Shown: positions 34,424 through 44,061, counted from the first letter of the stretch. The stretch is DNA of 64,000 nt from an uncultured Clostridia bacterium (GCA_947627015.1 CANQUL010000001.1:1-64000), one strand, 5' to 3'. Numbers and translations are program-made. Notes: generated by a model not told the origin, from the letters alone.

Positions 34424-35330
34424 ATTTCATCCCCACTCTGAGTTTTCCGCCGTTCAGAAAGGCGGTATCCGCCATCCGTTTTCCGCCTGCAAGCTGCACT
34501 TCGGAGAGCCGCACCGCGCCCGTGCCGCACTTTACGACAAGACCGCGCTTGGGGGAAGCCTCCACGACCGTCCCGGCGGGGACGTCCGCATCGCATGCGG
34601 TCTCCGCGGCGAAGCAGAGATTGAGCAATATCCCGCCGCACACGCCGAACGAGCCGGGCGACGGCGACAGCCCGCGGATGAGACAACTCACCTCGCGTGC
34701 GCTTCGCGAAAAGTCGACTTCGGTCCGCGCGACCTTTTTGCAGGTGAAGCCATCGCCCTGCTTTTTCAGGACGAAATCACCCCTTGCGATCGTGTCGAGT
34801 GCCTCCGGGATCATCTCCGCGGCAAGCAGAGAAAGACGGCCCGAGAGCGTCTCCGCGGTATCCATGTCCGAGATGGGGAGCGAACGCGCGGTAAGAATGT
34901 CCCCTGTGTCGAGGCCGAGTTCGGTCCGCATGATCGTGATGCCTGTCTCGGTTTTTCCATCGAGGATCGCGCGCGGAATGGGTGCCGCCCCGCGGTAATC
35001 GGGCAACAGGCTCGCATGGATGTTCCATACTCCCATCGGGAAGAGGTCCAGAACTTCCTGCGTCAGGATCTGTCCATAGGCGCAAGTGACCATGAGGTCG
35101 GCTCCCGTTTCCCGAAGGGCGGCGAGATCCGTGCGGAGCCGTTCGGGCTGCAGAACGCGGATCCCGCGGGAGAGCGCCTCCTTTTTGACGGGCGGAGGCG
35201 TAAGGATCCCCTTGCGCCCCTGCGGACGGTCTGGCTGCGTCAAAACTGCCGAAATTTCGAACCCATGTTCATAAATCGCCAAAAGAGGCGGACAGGCAAA
35301 AGCGGGTGTACCCGCGTAGACGAGTTTCAA
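34407..35330 (-). CDS. fmt: Methionyl-tRNA formyltransferase
   Basis: 307 residues. It formylates initiator Met-tRNA with 10-formyl-THF. The formyltransferase core shows YAGTPAFA (5-12), QPDRPQGRK, the catalytic NIHASLLPDYRGAAPI (Asn, His) and GLDTGDIL (Asp). The smaller C-terminal OB-like domain is present. It lies 80 bases after def; that spacer can fold into an imperfect hairpin but has no T-run, so def and fmt are likely cotranscribed. Confidence 0.96.
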   Translation of the reverse strand: MKLVYAGTPAFACPPLLAIYEHGFEISAVLTQPDRPQGRKGILTPPPVKKEALSRGIRVLQPERLRTDLAALRETGADLMVTCAYGQILTQEVLDLFPMGVWNIHASLLPDYRGAAPIPRAILDGKTETGITIMRTELGLDTGDILTARSLPISDMDTAETLSGRLSLLAAEMIPEALDTIARGDFVLKKQGDGFTCKKVARTEVDFSRSAREVSCLIRGLSPSPGSFGVCGGILLNLCFAAETACDADVPAGTVVEASPKRGLVVKCGTGAVRLSEVQLAGGKRMADTAFLNGGKLRVGMKFERLS

Positions 35331-35410
35331 ATTCTTCTCCTTTTATCGAAGAGGGACGGCCGCATGCCCCGCGCTTTTTGCGGAAAAGGCGCGGCCGGAA
35401 GGTCCTGCGG

Positions 35411-35866
35411 TCAGTCCTCGACGGTGCGGACTTTGTCTGCCTTGTCGGTATAGAGCACGCCGTCGAGATGGTCGAGTTCATGGCAGATGGCGCGGGCAAA
35501 GAAGTCGTGCGCCACGAGCGAATAGCGATCCCCGTTGCGGTCGGAAAACACCACCTTCACCTTGGAGGGACGGAGGACGTTGCCCGTCTTTCCGCGGACG
35601 GAGAGGCATCCCTCGCTGCCGTACTGCTCGCCCTTCTGCCAGACGAACACGGGGTTGATGAATTCGAAGTAGCCCTCCTCCACGTCGACGACGGCGACAC
35701 GGAGCGGAACGCCCACCTGCGGGGCGGCAAGTCCGGCGCCCTCCGCGGCCTTGAGCGTCTCCTTCATGTCGTCGAGGAGCACGGCGAGCTCGCGGTCGAA
35801 GGACTTGACGGGTTCGCATTTTTTGCGGAGAACGGGGTCTCCGATCTGGACGATTTCACGGATCAT
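35411..35866 (-). CDS. def: Peptide deformylase
   Basis: 151 residues. It removes the N-formyl group from nascent proteins. All three motifs are present: GAGLAAPQVG (motif 1), EGCLS with metal ligand Cys87 (motif 2) and HELDHLDG with His129, Glu130 and His133 (motif 3). It lies 12 bases after priA and before fmt, the canonical order. Confidence 0.97.
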   Translation of the reverse strand: MIREIVQIGDPVLRKKCEPVKSFDRELAVLLDDMKETLKAAEGAGLAAPQVGVPLRVAVVDVEEGYFEFINPVFVWQKGEQYGSEGCLSVRGKTGNVLRPSKVKVVFSDRNGDRYSLVAHDFFARAICHELDHLDGVLYTDKADKVRTVED

Positions 35867-35878
35867 GATTTCACCTCT

Positions 35879-38053
35879 TCAGCTGAGATTCGCGGGATTT
35901 TCTTCCACATAGACGAGGACGTTTTTGAAGTGCTCCTCCGCGCAGGCGGCGTACACATCCTTGAGGACACGGCTGTCCGCAAGCCGCATGAGCACCTGAT
36001 AGCGGAACTTGTTCTGGATGCGCTTGATGGGCGAGTGCATCCGGTTGAAAAAGAGGAAGGCGTCGGGTTCGGAAGTATACAGCCTGTTCAGCTTTTCATA
36101 GACGCATTTGAGCGCGGAAAGCGTCTCCTGCTCGTCCTCCCCCGTCACCATCACACGGACGATCTTTGCAAAGGGCGGAAACATCGTCGCGGCACGCATG
36201 GAGATCTCATGGGCGTAGAAGCCCTCATAGTCGTAATTCGCCGCAAAGCGGAGGATGTAATTTTCGGGATCGTACGTCTGGAGGACGACCTCGCCGGGTT
36301 CCTGTGCCCGTCCGCTGCGCCCCGCCACCTGCGTAACGAGCTGGAAGGTCCGCTCTCCGCTCCGGAAATCCGCAAAATGCAGACTCATGTCCGCATCGAG
36401 GATGCCGACGAGCGTGACTTGAGGGAAGTCGTGCCCCTTGGCGACCATCTGCGTCCCGACGAGGATGTCGGCCTCATGCGCGGCAAACTGTTTCAGAATG
36501 CGGTGATGTCCCTCCTTGCCGCTCGTCGTGTCGACGTCCATGCGAAGGATGCGCGCCGCGGGGTACATCTTTCTGAGGTCTCCGACGACCCGTTGGGTGC
36601 CCGTTCCCACATATCCGAGGTGCTTCCCCCCGCATTCGGGACAGGCGGGCGGCATGCGGTAGCGCGCGCCGCAGTAGTGGCATTTGAGGCAGTTTTCGTC
36701 GCTGTGGTAGGTGAGCGAGACGTCGCAACTCTCGCACTTTGCGACATAGCCGCAGTCCCGGCAGATGACCGTCTGCGAATACCCCCTGCGGTTGAGGAAC
36801 AGAATGGCCTGATTGCCCCGTTCGAGGCATTGAGAGAGCTTTTGGCGGAGCTCCGTCGAGAAGCCCGTGACGTTGCCCCGCCGCACCTCACGGCGCATAT
36901 CGACGATGCGAACCTCGGGCATGGGTCGGGCGTTGATCCTCTCGGGCATGGAAACGAGCTCGAATTCGCCGTCCTTTGCGCGCTTGTACGTCTCGACGGA
37001 CGGCGTTGCGCTCCCGAGGACGAGCTTGCAATGGTTATAGCGGGCACGGAGCAGTGCGATGTCAAAGGTATTGTAGCGCGGCGAACTCTCGGAGGAGTAA
37101 CTTCCGTCGTGTTCCTCGTCGAGGACAATGATCCCCACGTTCTCGAGCGGAGCAAAGACGGCCGAACGGGCGCCGACGGCGATACGGGCCGTTCCCTCCC
37201 GAAGGCGCATCCATTCGTCGAAGCGTTCGCCCGCAGAGAGTCCGCTGTGAAGGATCGCCGCCGAACTGCCGAACCGCGCCCGGAGCTGCATGAGCATCTG
37301 CGGCGTCAGCGAGATTTCCGGGACGAGAAAGACAGCCGTCTTGCCCGCCTTGAGCGTATCGGCGATGAGGGAGAGGTAGACCTCCGTCTTTCCGCTCCCC
37401 GTCACGCCGTGGATGAGGATGACCGTCTTGTCCGTCCGGTTGACCGTTTCGACGGCGTTTTGTTGGAATGGGGTCAGGTTTTTTACGCTGTTTTGCCCCG
37501 TCTCCCCCTGATAGGGATCGCGGAAAACGCGCCGTTTTTCGCTCAGGACGATACCCTTTTCTTTGAGCGCTTTGAGCGCCCCGCCGAAGCGTTCGCGGAG
37601 CAGTGCGGAATCGGCTTCCCCCGCCTCGGCAAGGTATTCGACGAGCGCAAGCTGCGCCTTGGCACGGGGAGAGACCGGGCCGGCGTTCTCCGCAAGACGG
37701 CAGACGGTGCGATAGCGTGTGCTCACCTTGCCCGTGCGCATTTCGGCAGGCAGGAAGAGGCGGAGCGTCAGGGCCATGGGGACCCGATAGCGACTCGTGA
37801 CGGCCTCCGCGAGGCAGAGCGATTCGGCGGTGAGTGCGGGGAGCGTGTCCTCTGTCCGAAGCACGCGCTTGATCTTTTCGGGCGGAACGTCGGTCGTGGG
37901 CTTGACGCGCATGACAAAGCCCGTCGTCACGCCCCTGCCGAAGGGCACGACGACGCGCATCCCGGGGCGCATTTCCTCCCCACATGCGTAATCGAAGATC
38001 TTATCGACATCGCTGTGCGCGATATCCACGATGACTTCCGCGTACATGTTCAC
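35879..38053 (-). CDS. priA: Primosomal protein N' (PriA helicase)
   Basis: 724 residues. It restarts stalled replication forks. The N-terminal DNA-binding region is followed by the helicase core with GVTGSGKTEVY (Walker A) and DEEHD (Walker B/DEAH-like). A zinc region with four CxxC-type pairs (CRDCG, CESCD, CHYCG, CPECG) and motifs V-VI (VGTQMVAKG; QVAGRSGR) complete it. Start: the GTG at 38053 has GGAGG ten bases upstream; the ATG at 38047 is close and equally possible. It follows the rpoZ terminator, so it may begin a new transcription unit, though no clear promoter was found. Confidence 0.96.
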   Translation of the reverse strand: MNMYAEVIVDIAHSDVDKIFDYACGEEMRPGMRVVVPFGRGVTTGFVMRVKPTTDVPPEKIKRVLRTEDTLPALTAESLCLAEAVTSRYRVPMALTLRLFLPAEMRTGKVSTRYRTVCRLAENAGPVSPRAKAQLALVEYLAEAGEADSALLRERFGGALKALKEKGIVLSEKRRVFRDPYQGETGQNSVKNLTPFQQNAVETVNRTDKTVILIHGVTGSGKTEVYLSLIADTLKAGKTAVFLVPEISLTPQMLMQLRARFGSSAAILHSGLSAGERFDEWMRLREGTARIAVGARSAVFAPLENVGIIVLDEEHDGSYSSESSPRYNTFDIALLRARYNHCKLVLGSATPSVETYKRAKDGEFELVSMPERINARPMPEVRIVDMRREVRRGNVTGFSTELRQKLSQCLERGNQAILFLNRRGYSQTVICRDCGYVAKCESCDVSLTYHSDENCLKCHYCGARYRMPPACPECGGKHLGYVGTGTQRVVGDLRKMYPAARILRMDVDTTSGKEGHHRILKQFAAHEADILVGTQMVAKGHDFPQVTLVGILDADMSLHFADFRSGERTFQLVTQVAGRSGRAQEPGEVVLQTYDPENYILRFAANYDYEGFYAHEISMRAATMFPPFAKIVRVMVTGEDEQETLSALKCVYEKLNRLYTSEPDAFLFFNRMHSPIKRIQNKFRYQVLMRLADSRVLKDVYAACAEEHFKNVLVYVEENPANLS

Positions 38054-38105
38054 CTTGATTTTGCCTCCGCATCCGATAAAATGCGATATGGGGTACGATT
38101 TTATG

Positions 38106-38131
38106 AAAAAATCGCCCCGCGAACGGGGGCG
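38106..38131 (-). terminator. Intrinsic terminator after rpoZ
   Basis: Six-base arms (38113-38118 and 38126-38131) are followed on the minus strand by A and six T, immediately after the rpoZ stop codon (38135). Confidence 0.85.
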
Positions 38132-38134
38132 TTT

Positions 38135-38356
38135 TCAGTCCTTGGTGCTCTTGAACTTGCCGTTCATGACCTCGTTGCAAGCAACGACGATCTCCTTTTG
38201 CTTGCCGGGAAGTTCGGTCGCGCCCGTCGATTGCATCTGCTCGATGATCTGGCGCGTGCGCTTTGAAATGAGCACGCACAGCTCGTAGCGGGATACGGGC
38301 TCCTCTTCCGTGCCCAATTTTCTCACAAGTGCGTCCACAGACGGTTCATTGATCAT
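38135..38356 (-). CDS. rpoZ: RNA polymerase omega subunit
   Basis: 73 residues. It assists RNA polymerase assembly. The segment SRYELCVLISKRTRQI is the conserved omega core. It lies directly after gmk (12 bases), the standard order in Bacillota. A terminator follows its stop codon. Confidence 0.95.
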   Translation of the reverse strand: MINEPSVDALVRKLGTEEEPVSRYELCVLISKRTRQIIEQMQSTGATELPGKQKEIVVACNEVMNGKFKSTKD

Positions 38357-38368
38357 ATTGCTACACTC

Positions 38369-38947
38369 CTACTTGGTTTTTTCCTGATGGATGACGGCGG
38401 CGAGTTCGTCGGTCGCGGCCGAAAGGTCGTCGTTGACGACGGTATAGTCGAACTCCTTCGCCATGGAGAGCTCATACCCGACGCGCGCACGGCGGAGTTC
38501 GAGCTGTTCCCGGGTCTCGGAGCCACGGTGAAGAAGTCGCGCTTCGAGCGATGCGAGGTCGGGCGGCGCAATGAGAATGGTCACCACTTTGTCGCCTTCT
38601 CCTCGGGCATGGTATGCGCGTTTGACGTTCAACGCCCCCACAACGTCGATTTCGAGAAGTACCGAACGATGTGCGGCAAGCTGCTTTTCGACATAGGAAC
38701 GGGGCGTCCCATAATAGTTGCCGAAGTGCTCGTCGTATTCCACGAAGGCATCCCGGCGGATGTCCTCCTCGAATGTTGCACGGTCGATGAAAAAGTAATC
38801 GATCCCCTCTCTTTCCCCCTTGCGGGGAGGGCGGGTCGTGCAGGAGACGGAGAGCGCGAGACTTGCATCCCGTTTGATGAGTTCGCGCACCAACGTGCCC
38901 TTTCCGACGCCCGACGGGCCCGAAATACAGAACAGTAAGTCTCTCAT
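38369..38947 (-). CDS. gmk: Guanylate kinase
   Basis: 192 residues. It phosphorylates GMP to GDP. P-loop GPSGVGKGT (10-18), GMP-site segments SCTTRPPRKGE and YYGTPRSYVE, and the LID-like SETREQLELR region are present. One base separates its start from the yicC stop. The remA/ylzA gene found between them in Bacillus is absent. Confidence 0.97.
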   Translation of the reverse strand: MRDLLFCISGPSGVGKGTLVRELIKRDASLALSVSCTTRPPRKGEREGIDYFFIDRATFEEDIRRDAFVEYDEHFGNYYGTPRSYVEKQLAAHRSVLLEIDVVGALNVKRAYHARGEGDKVVTILIAPPDLASLEARLLHRGSETREQLELRRARVGYELSMAKEFDYTVVNDDLSAATDELAAVIHQEKTK

Positions 38948-38948
38948 A

Positions 38949-39821
38949 TCACTCTAAATTCTGGATCTGCTCGCGGACCTTTTCGATCTCGTTCTTCATC
39001 TCGAGCGCGAGGTTCGTCACCTCTCTGTCGCCCGATTTGGAGCAGATGGTATTGCATTCGCGGTTGAACTCCTGCACCAGAAAGTCGAGTTTGCGACCGA
39101 CCTGATCGAGTGCGGCGATCTTGCGGAATTCCACGATGTGCGAGGCGAGACGGGTGAGCTCTTCGTCGATGTTGCACTTGTCCGAATAGACGGCCGCCTC
39201 CGTCAGGATACGCGTCTCGTCCACTTTGCCGCCGAGGTACTCCGTAATGCGCTCCGTGAGCTTTTTGCGATACTCCTCCGCGACCATGGGCGCCCTCTTT
39301 GCGATCGCATCGCGAAGAGCCGCGATCGTATCCATCCGCGCGAGAAGGTCCTTTTTGAGGCGTTCGCCCTCCCCGAGACGCATGGCTTTATGGGCATCGA
39401 GCGCAGCTTTGAGCGCCGATTCCAACGCCGAAAGGAGCTCGGCGTCGTCCGAAGTCCCGTCCTCGGCCTTTACCACATCGGGCAGGCGCAGAAGGTAGGA
39501 CAGGGTGACGTCGTCCGGAACGGCGGGAAATTCGGCCTTGAGCGCAGCCGCCGCCCCGAGATAGGCACGGGCGGCCTCGAGATCCGCAGACAGGGCATGC
39601 GCGGTCTCACGCCGATCGGTATAGGAGACAAAGACGTCGACATGCCCCCGTGAAATGCTCTCGCGGACATGGCCGCGGATGAGCTCTTCGGACGCGAGAA
39701 AGACGCGCGGACTCTTGACGGAGAGGTCGAGATAGCGGTTGTTGACCGACTTCACCTCGACGGTGAGTTCGATCCCGCCTTCCCGGTATTCGCCCTTTCC
39801 GTATCCCGTCATGCTGTACAT
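38949..39821 (-). CDS. YicC/YloC-family endoribonuclease
   Basis: 290 residues. It starts with the family signature MYSMTGYGKG and ends with the conserved VQEFNRECNTICSK, then KNEIEKVREQIQNLE. YicC proteins are stress-linked endoribonucleases that form oligomeric channels. It is the first gene of the yicC-gmk-rpoZ operon. Its leader contains an unusually long hairpin. Confidence 0.93.
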   Translation of the reverse strand: MYSMTGYGKGEYREGGIELTVEVKSVNNRYLDLSVKSPRVFLASEELIRGHVRESISRGHVDVFVSYTDRRETAHALSADLEAARAYLGAAAALKAEFPAVPDDVTLSYLLRLPDVVKAEDGTSDDAELLSALESALKAALDAHKAMRLGEGERLKKDLLARMDTIAALRDAIAKRAPMVAEEYRKKLTERITEYLGGKVDETRILTEAAVYSDKCNIDEELTRLASHIVEFRKIAALDQVGRKLDFLVQEFNRECNTICSKSGDREVTNLALEMKNEIEKVREQIQNLE

Positions 39822-39839
39822 GAAAGCAACCCCCGTCTG

Positions 39840-39881
39840 CCCGCATAGAGCCTTTTCCGTGACGGAAAAAGGCTGTGCGGG
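39840..39881 (-). promoter_or_regulatory. Long leader hairpin of the yicC operon
   Basis: A two-part stem: six bases (39840-39845 with 39876-39881), then a 12-base stem (39849-39860 with 39862-39874, one bulged base) closed by a very small loop. It lies in the 5' untranslated region between the promoter and the yicC ribosome-binding site, so it should be present in the mRNA. Confidence 0.7.
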
Positions 39882-39895
39882 AGCATTCTCATTCC

Positions 39896-39924
39896 ATTAT
39901 ACCATGCGCGCGCGATGTTTGCAA
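39896..39924 (-). promoter_or_regulatory. Promoter of the yicC-gmk-rpoZ operon
   Basis: -35 TTGCAA (39919-39924), 17-base spacer, -10 TATAAT (39896-39901), giving a leader of about 70 bases. Confidence 0.82.
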
Positions 39925-39947
39925 GTGATTTCCGCGAATTTTTGCGC

Positions 39948-39975
39948 AAAAAAGGGACGGACCGCAGTCCGCCCC
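39948..39975 (-). terminator. Intrinsic terminator of the InlB/LRR surface protein gene
   Basis: Nine-base arms (39954-39962 and 39967-39975) are followed on the minus strand by six T, 16 bases after the stop codon. Confidence 0.88.
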
Positions 39976-39991
39976 TCTCTGTTTCCGTCCC

Positions 39992-42900
39992 TTATGCGGG
40001 ATCGGTCTCACTGTCGACGACAAATTCGTTGTCGTCGATATGGAACTTGACGACCTTTTTCGTCACGGTGCTCGTGAAGGTGTAGTAGGTCACTCCTCCT
40101 TCGACTGTCTTTGTATAAGAGACGACCTCGGGGTGATTGACGCCGCCTTCTCCGGGATTGTAGACCCAAAGCCGATCGCGGGAGAAAATGGTGATGCGGT
40201 TATATTTGATTTCAGCCCCATCTGCATTTTTATAATAAATCGCTCTCGTGGGTCCCCAGATCTCAATCGCATCGTTGTCGTTGAAATCATAGACGTAGAC
40301 ACCCTCGAAGTAGCCGGTCTCGCCGACCTCGCCTCCGTGGAAGTTGTTTCCGTCCCAAGTAAAGCTACCCGAATAGAGCAACTCGCCCGCCTTCAGGACA
40401 GCGCCGACGGATTTATCCGGCTTGAGCCAAATAAACTGATACACGATGCCGTCGACTGTCTTGATGTCCTGGCTCTCATGCTCAACGGTCACCGAAAGGG
40501 TGAAGCCGTAATCTCCGGATTCGACCGTAATCTGAAGTTTCAGCGTAGTTTCCCGATCGTTATTGAGGAATGTCACGGACGTATTCAGCTGATACCCCGC
40601 TCCAAACGCATCGCCTTCCTGCAAGCCGCTATCAACGAAGAAGAACTGATTCGCAATGCCGACCACCGCATACTTCCCACTGACGGAAAACTTGATGGAT
40701 TGAGAGTTGCTGACGGCTTTCCCGTCTTTGCCGAGTTCAAACCAATTCGCGGTCCCATAGATCATAGAGCCCGCGAACGGCTCTTTCGAGATCGCGACAT
40801 AGGTCAGTCCGTAATATTCGTAAACGACCGTGCCAACGCCGCGCTCCGTATCAAGTTCACCGTCCGTCCCTTCGGGCGTTTTTTCACCGATATTCGTATG
40901 CAGCTTGCCGTTCGTGTAGGTGTAAGTTCCCTGCTTGTCTACGCCGTCAAAATAGATGAGGTTGCCCTTTCCGTCGAGATAAAGACGATACGATGTACCG
41001 GAGGAAACATAATACACGCCCGCCTCCTGCTCTGCCGCAAACACATAGGTCTTGGCTGCCTCATCGAGCTGAAGGATATAGACGGCTCCGGCTTCGTCGG
41101 CATAGACGATGTCCGAAGAATCACCGAATACCTTATAGATGTATTCCTTTCCGTTCGTCTGAATGGTGTAATAGCCGTCGAGCGTCACGGTGGTATCGCC
41201 GTTCCGATAGGTTCCCGCAAGACGGGTCTCGACTACGGAGAACTTCAGGTTGTCTTCGTAATCACCGTAATAGCCCTCAAGCAGATTCTCGAGATTGCGG
41301 TTGTACGTCCACTCTTTATCTTGCCCGTTGAGCGTGAACATGAACTTGCTGCCGATGATGATGTACGTCGTGCTGACCGTCTTGCCCTTGAAGGTGAGCG
41401 TAATGGTGCCGTCGTACTCCTTGGTGGATCTCCCGTCAAGGATCGCCTTTGCGCCGTTGGCGATGTCGTAGTAGACCCCAGCCTCTTCTCCGAGTCTGAT
41501 GTAGGACTCTGCGCCGACCGTAAGGTTCCCGGACGCGGAATCGTACTTCGCTTCCGTAAGCCCCGTGATGCCTTCAATCGTAATGGCGCCGTTTTCACCG
41601 ACCGTATAGGACCCAACGTTCGTTGCACCGTCCTCGCTGTAATAGGTCACCTTTCCGTAACCGTCCAATACATAGAGGTCGGAATTGACATCGCCGTAGG
41701 TGCCGGCTTCGGCGCCGCGAAGGTTGAGGTCCATATCTTCCATATCGAAGGAAGCATAGAGGTCAAAGGTCTTCATCTCGCCGTCCGAAAATTCGGTATA
41801 TACTGTAATGTGTTTGGGATCGCTCTCGGCGCCGTAACCGGGCAGCGTGCCGATATAGACATAGCCGTAACCCGTCACTTCGCCGTCCTCCGTAAATTCA
41901 CACAACGTGTAGCCCGAATCGGTCCCGCTCATGATGATCTTCCCGAAATCGGTGTAATATTCCGTACCCTTTGCAAAGACTCCGCTCGTCTTGAGCTGGC
42001 CGAAATCCTTTGTTGTAATGGTTTGGGCCGTGAGTTCATCGTCCGCGTTATATATGAGACAGTCTCTCAGCGAGGCATTGAACGCATCGACAAAGGGAAG
42101 ACACGGCGCGGGACCGTAATCCCAAATATTGTAGTCATAATCACCGGTCGTAGAAAGCGGCGTCCAGATCTTGACCGTTCCGTATCCCTCCAAAGCAAGC
42201 TGACTGTAGAGTACGGAGGAGAACTGCGTGGTCCCGAAAGAGCCCCCGATCCCCGAATACGTGAACGCACCGTCCTCGATGACGGGAGCATGTTCTCCGC
42301 GGAAAATTATCTCCGCAAAAACACCTTGACCGAAGAGGGCATCCGCTTCGATGCGCTCGATCCCGCTTCCGAACGAGACGCTCAAAATCGTACCCGTATT
42401 GATGCCGTTGGAGATAAAGGTAGAGAACGCGTAGGAGCCGACGGACTTTACGGAATCGGCAAAGGACAGGAACCGGATCGAACTGTTGTTCACGCCCGCA
42501 CCGGCCGCAACACGCGTGATGCCCTCGGGCACATCATATACGATGGCCGTCCCCACATAGTCATAGAGCGTCGAACCGTCGATGACTTCACCCGCGGGAT
42601 TGGCCGTAAGTTTCTTGGTAGACCACTTTGCGGCGTCGATCTTGTAGACGTCGCGTGAGCCGTCCTCCTTGTTGAAGAACACGCTGTCATAACCATAGAG
42701 GTCGCTCACGCAAACTTCGTCGTCCGTTACGATCACGGCAAGCCGGCCCATGCCGACATAGATAAGGGCATCGCCGCGATAGATGCCCTCATAGGCGACA
42801 TATGTATCGCGATCTTCATCGGAAAGATTGTAGAGGCCGCCCGTAAATCCCATGGCTTGGAGGGCATTCTCGATGGCTTCCATCTTCTCCTCGTCGGTTT

Positions 42901-43954
42901 CGAAGTCGTTCCCTTCGACGAGTTTGTCGAGCGCACTCTGCGCCGCAAAGGTGGTCAGATCTCCCGCCGAAAGCGCGTTGCGTCCGATGGTGGGGATATC
43001 GCCCGCAAAGGAGATCTCGAACTCGCCCGACGTATCGTTCTTACGGAAGGCGCTGACGCCGATCTTGACCGTGGAGGCGGGTACCATGACCGCGATGAGC
43101 TTTGTGTTTTCAAAGGCGCTGTCCCCGATCTCCGTGGCCTCGCCGAGGTCGACGGCAATGAGGTTGGTGTCGCTGAAAGCGTGCTCGCCGATGGAGACAC
43201 GGCCCTTGAGTTCGAGGATCTCGATCGACGTGTTGTTCTCGAATGCCTGCGCATCGATGACGCGGATGCCGTTCTCGATGACGACCTCCGACGCCGTGAG
43301 CGCCTTCATATCCCCGACACGGATGACGGGAGCGCCCGCGTAGGTCGAGGGAATGACCACCTTATCCGCAAAGGCATAGCCCTCTTTGGCCGTGATCATA
43401 TAAGTTCCCGAGCTGCCGATGGCGCTGTACACGAAGCCGTTCTCCTCGTGCACGACGGGATTCCACTTGGCGAAGAGCCACAGTTCGCCCGTCACCTTTG
43501 CGCTGAAATCGTACGTCTGCGTGAGCGCCTCGTCGGTGTACCATCCGTCAAAGGTGTAGCCGTCGCGCGTCGGCGCCGCGGGCCGGGAGACTGTTTCCCC
43601 TTCCGCCACCGTGGAATCGGCGACCTCCGTTCCGTCGCCTTCGACAAAGTGGACGGTAAAGTTCTCCGCGACCTTGTCCCATTTGGCATGGAGCGTGAGA
43701 GATTCCCCGACCGTCTCGTCGAAAGAGAAGGGTTCGGTGCACGCCGCGTCCTTGAACCAGCCGCCGAAGGTGTACCCGTCCCGCGTCGGCGCTGTGGGCT
43801 CTGCGATCTTGCCGTTTTCGGCGATCTGCGCCTCGACGCCCGATCCGTAGGCCGAATCGAAGGACACAACGATCGTCTTGTCGCAGGCGGCAAAGGCGAG
43901 AGACGCCGTGAGCGCGGCCGCGACCGAAAGAATGAGTCCAAGTTTCTTTTTCAT
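39992..43954 (-). CDS. Large surface lipoprotein/exported protein with InlB-type and BspA-like LRR repeats
   Basis: 1320 residues. The signal peptide ends FAAC (Cys24), an atypical lipobox. Two InlB/Flg_new-type beta-grasp repeats follow (about 28-95 and 95-170, each with the GYTF-GWF/YxD signature and ending AKW). A short BspA-type LRR stretch comes next (about 205-330: IGEHAFSD, IGDSAFEN and IGVSAFRK units). The long remainder (about 360-1320) is built of beta-rich repeats with YDSASGNLTVG-like and TYTYTNGKL-like motifs, resembling LRR-associated tails of gut surface proteins. No anchor is visible at the C-terminus, so lipidation would be the only attachment. Function is probably adhesion or host-protein binding (inference). 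The start at 43954 has AGGAGG five bases upstream. Confidence 0.85.
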   Translation of the reverse strand: MKKKLGLILSVAAALTASLAFAACDKTIVVSFDSAYGSGVEAQIAENGKIAEPTAPTRDGYTFGGWFKDAACTEPFSFDETVGESLTLHAKWDKVAENFTVHFVEGDGTEVADSTVAEGETVSRPAAPTRDGYTFDGWYTDEALTQTYDFSAKVTGELWLFAKWNPVVHEENGFVYSAIGSSGTYMITAKEGYAFADKVVIPSTYAGAPVIRVGDMKALTASEVVIENGIRVIDAQAFENNTSIEILELKGRVSIGEHAFSDTNLIAVDLGEATEIGDSAFENTKLIAVMVPASTVKIGVSAFRKNDTSGEFEISFAGDIPTIGRNALSAGDLTTFAAQSALDKLVEGNDFETDEEKMEAIENALQAMGFTGGLYNLSDEDRDTYVAYEGIYRGDALIYVGMGRLAVIVTDDEVCVSDLYGYDSVFFNKEDGSRDVYKIDAAKWSTKKLTANPAGEVIDGSTLYDYVGTAIVYDVPEGITRVAAGAGVNNSSIRFLSFADSVKSVGSYAFSTFISNGINTGTILSVSFGSGIERIEADALFGQGVFAEIIFRGEHAPVIEDGAFTYSGIGGSFGTTQFSSVLYSQLALEGYGTVKIWTPLSTTGDYDYNIWDYGPAPCLPFVDAFNASLRDCLIYNADDELTAQTITTKDFGQLKTSGVFAKGTEYYTDFGKIIMSGTDSGYTLCEFTEDGEVTGYGYVYIGTLPGYGAESDPKHITVYTEFSDGEMKTFDLYASFDMEDMDLNLRGAEAGTYGDVNSDLYVLDGYGKVTYYSEDGATNVGSYTVGENGAITIEGITGLTEAKYDSASGNLTVGAESYIRLGEEAGVYYDIANGAKAILDGRSTKEYDGTITLTFKGKTVSTTYIIIGSKFMFTLNGQDKEWTYNRNLENLLEGYYGDYEDNLKFSVVETRLAGTYRNGDTTVTLDGYYTIQTNGKEYIYKVFGDSSDIVYADEAGAVYILQLDEAAKTYVFAAEQEAGVYYVSSGTSYRLYLDGKGNLIYFDGVDKQGTYTYTNGKLHTNIGEKTPEGTDGELDTERGVGTVVYEYYGLTYVAISKEPFAGSMIYGTANWFELGKDGKAVSNSQSIKFSVSGKYAVVGIANQFFFVDSGLQEGDAFGAGYQLNTSVTFLNNDRETTLKLQITVESGDYGFTLSVTVEHESQDIKTVDGIVYQFIWLKPDKSVGAVLKAGELLYSGSFTWDGNNFHGGEVGETGYFEGVYVYDFNDNDAIEIWGPTRAIYYKNADGAEIKYNRITIFSRDRLWVYNPGEGGVNHPEVVSYTKTVEGGVTYYTFTSTVTKKVVKFHIDDNEFVVDSETDPA

Positions 43955-43990
43955 ATTGACCTCCTGTGACGCACGGCATTGAGGATATTT

Positions 43991-44036
43991 TTGCATAATT
44001 TACACAATTATGCAAAAAGCGGGTTCCCGCTTTTGC
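43991..44036 (-). promoter_or_regulatory. Overlapping leader hairpins upstream of the InlB/LRR gene (possible attenuator)
   Basis: In the transcript, a GC-rich hairpin (44012-44036) with a T5 stretch in its 3' side comes first. A second hairpin (43991-44000 with 44006-44015) follows. They share bases 44012-44015, so they cannot both form fully. This layout suits transcription attenuation. Confidence 0.5.
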
Positions 44037-44061
44037 CCCGGCCGGACGTCTTATTTTGTCT

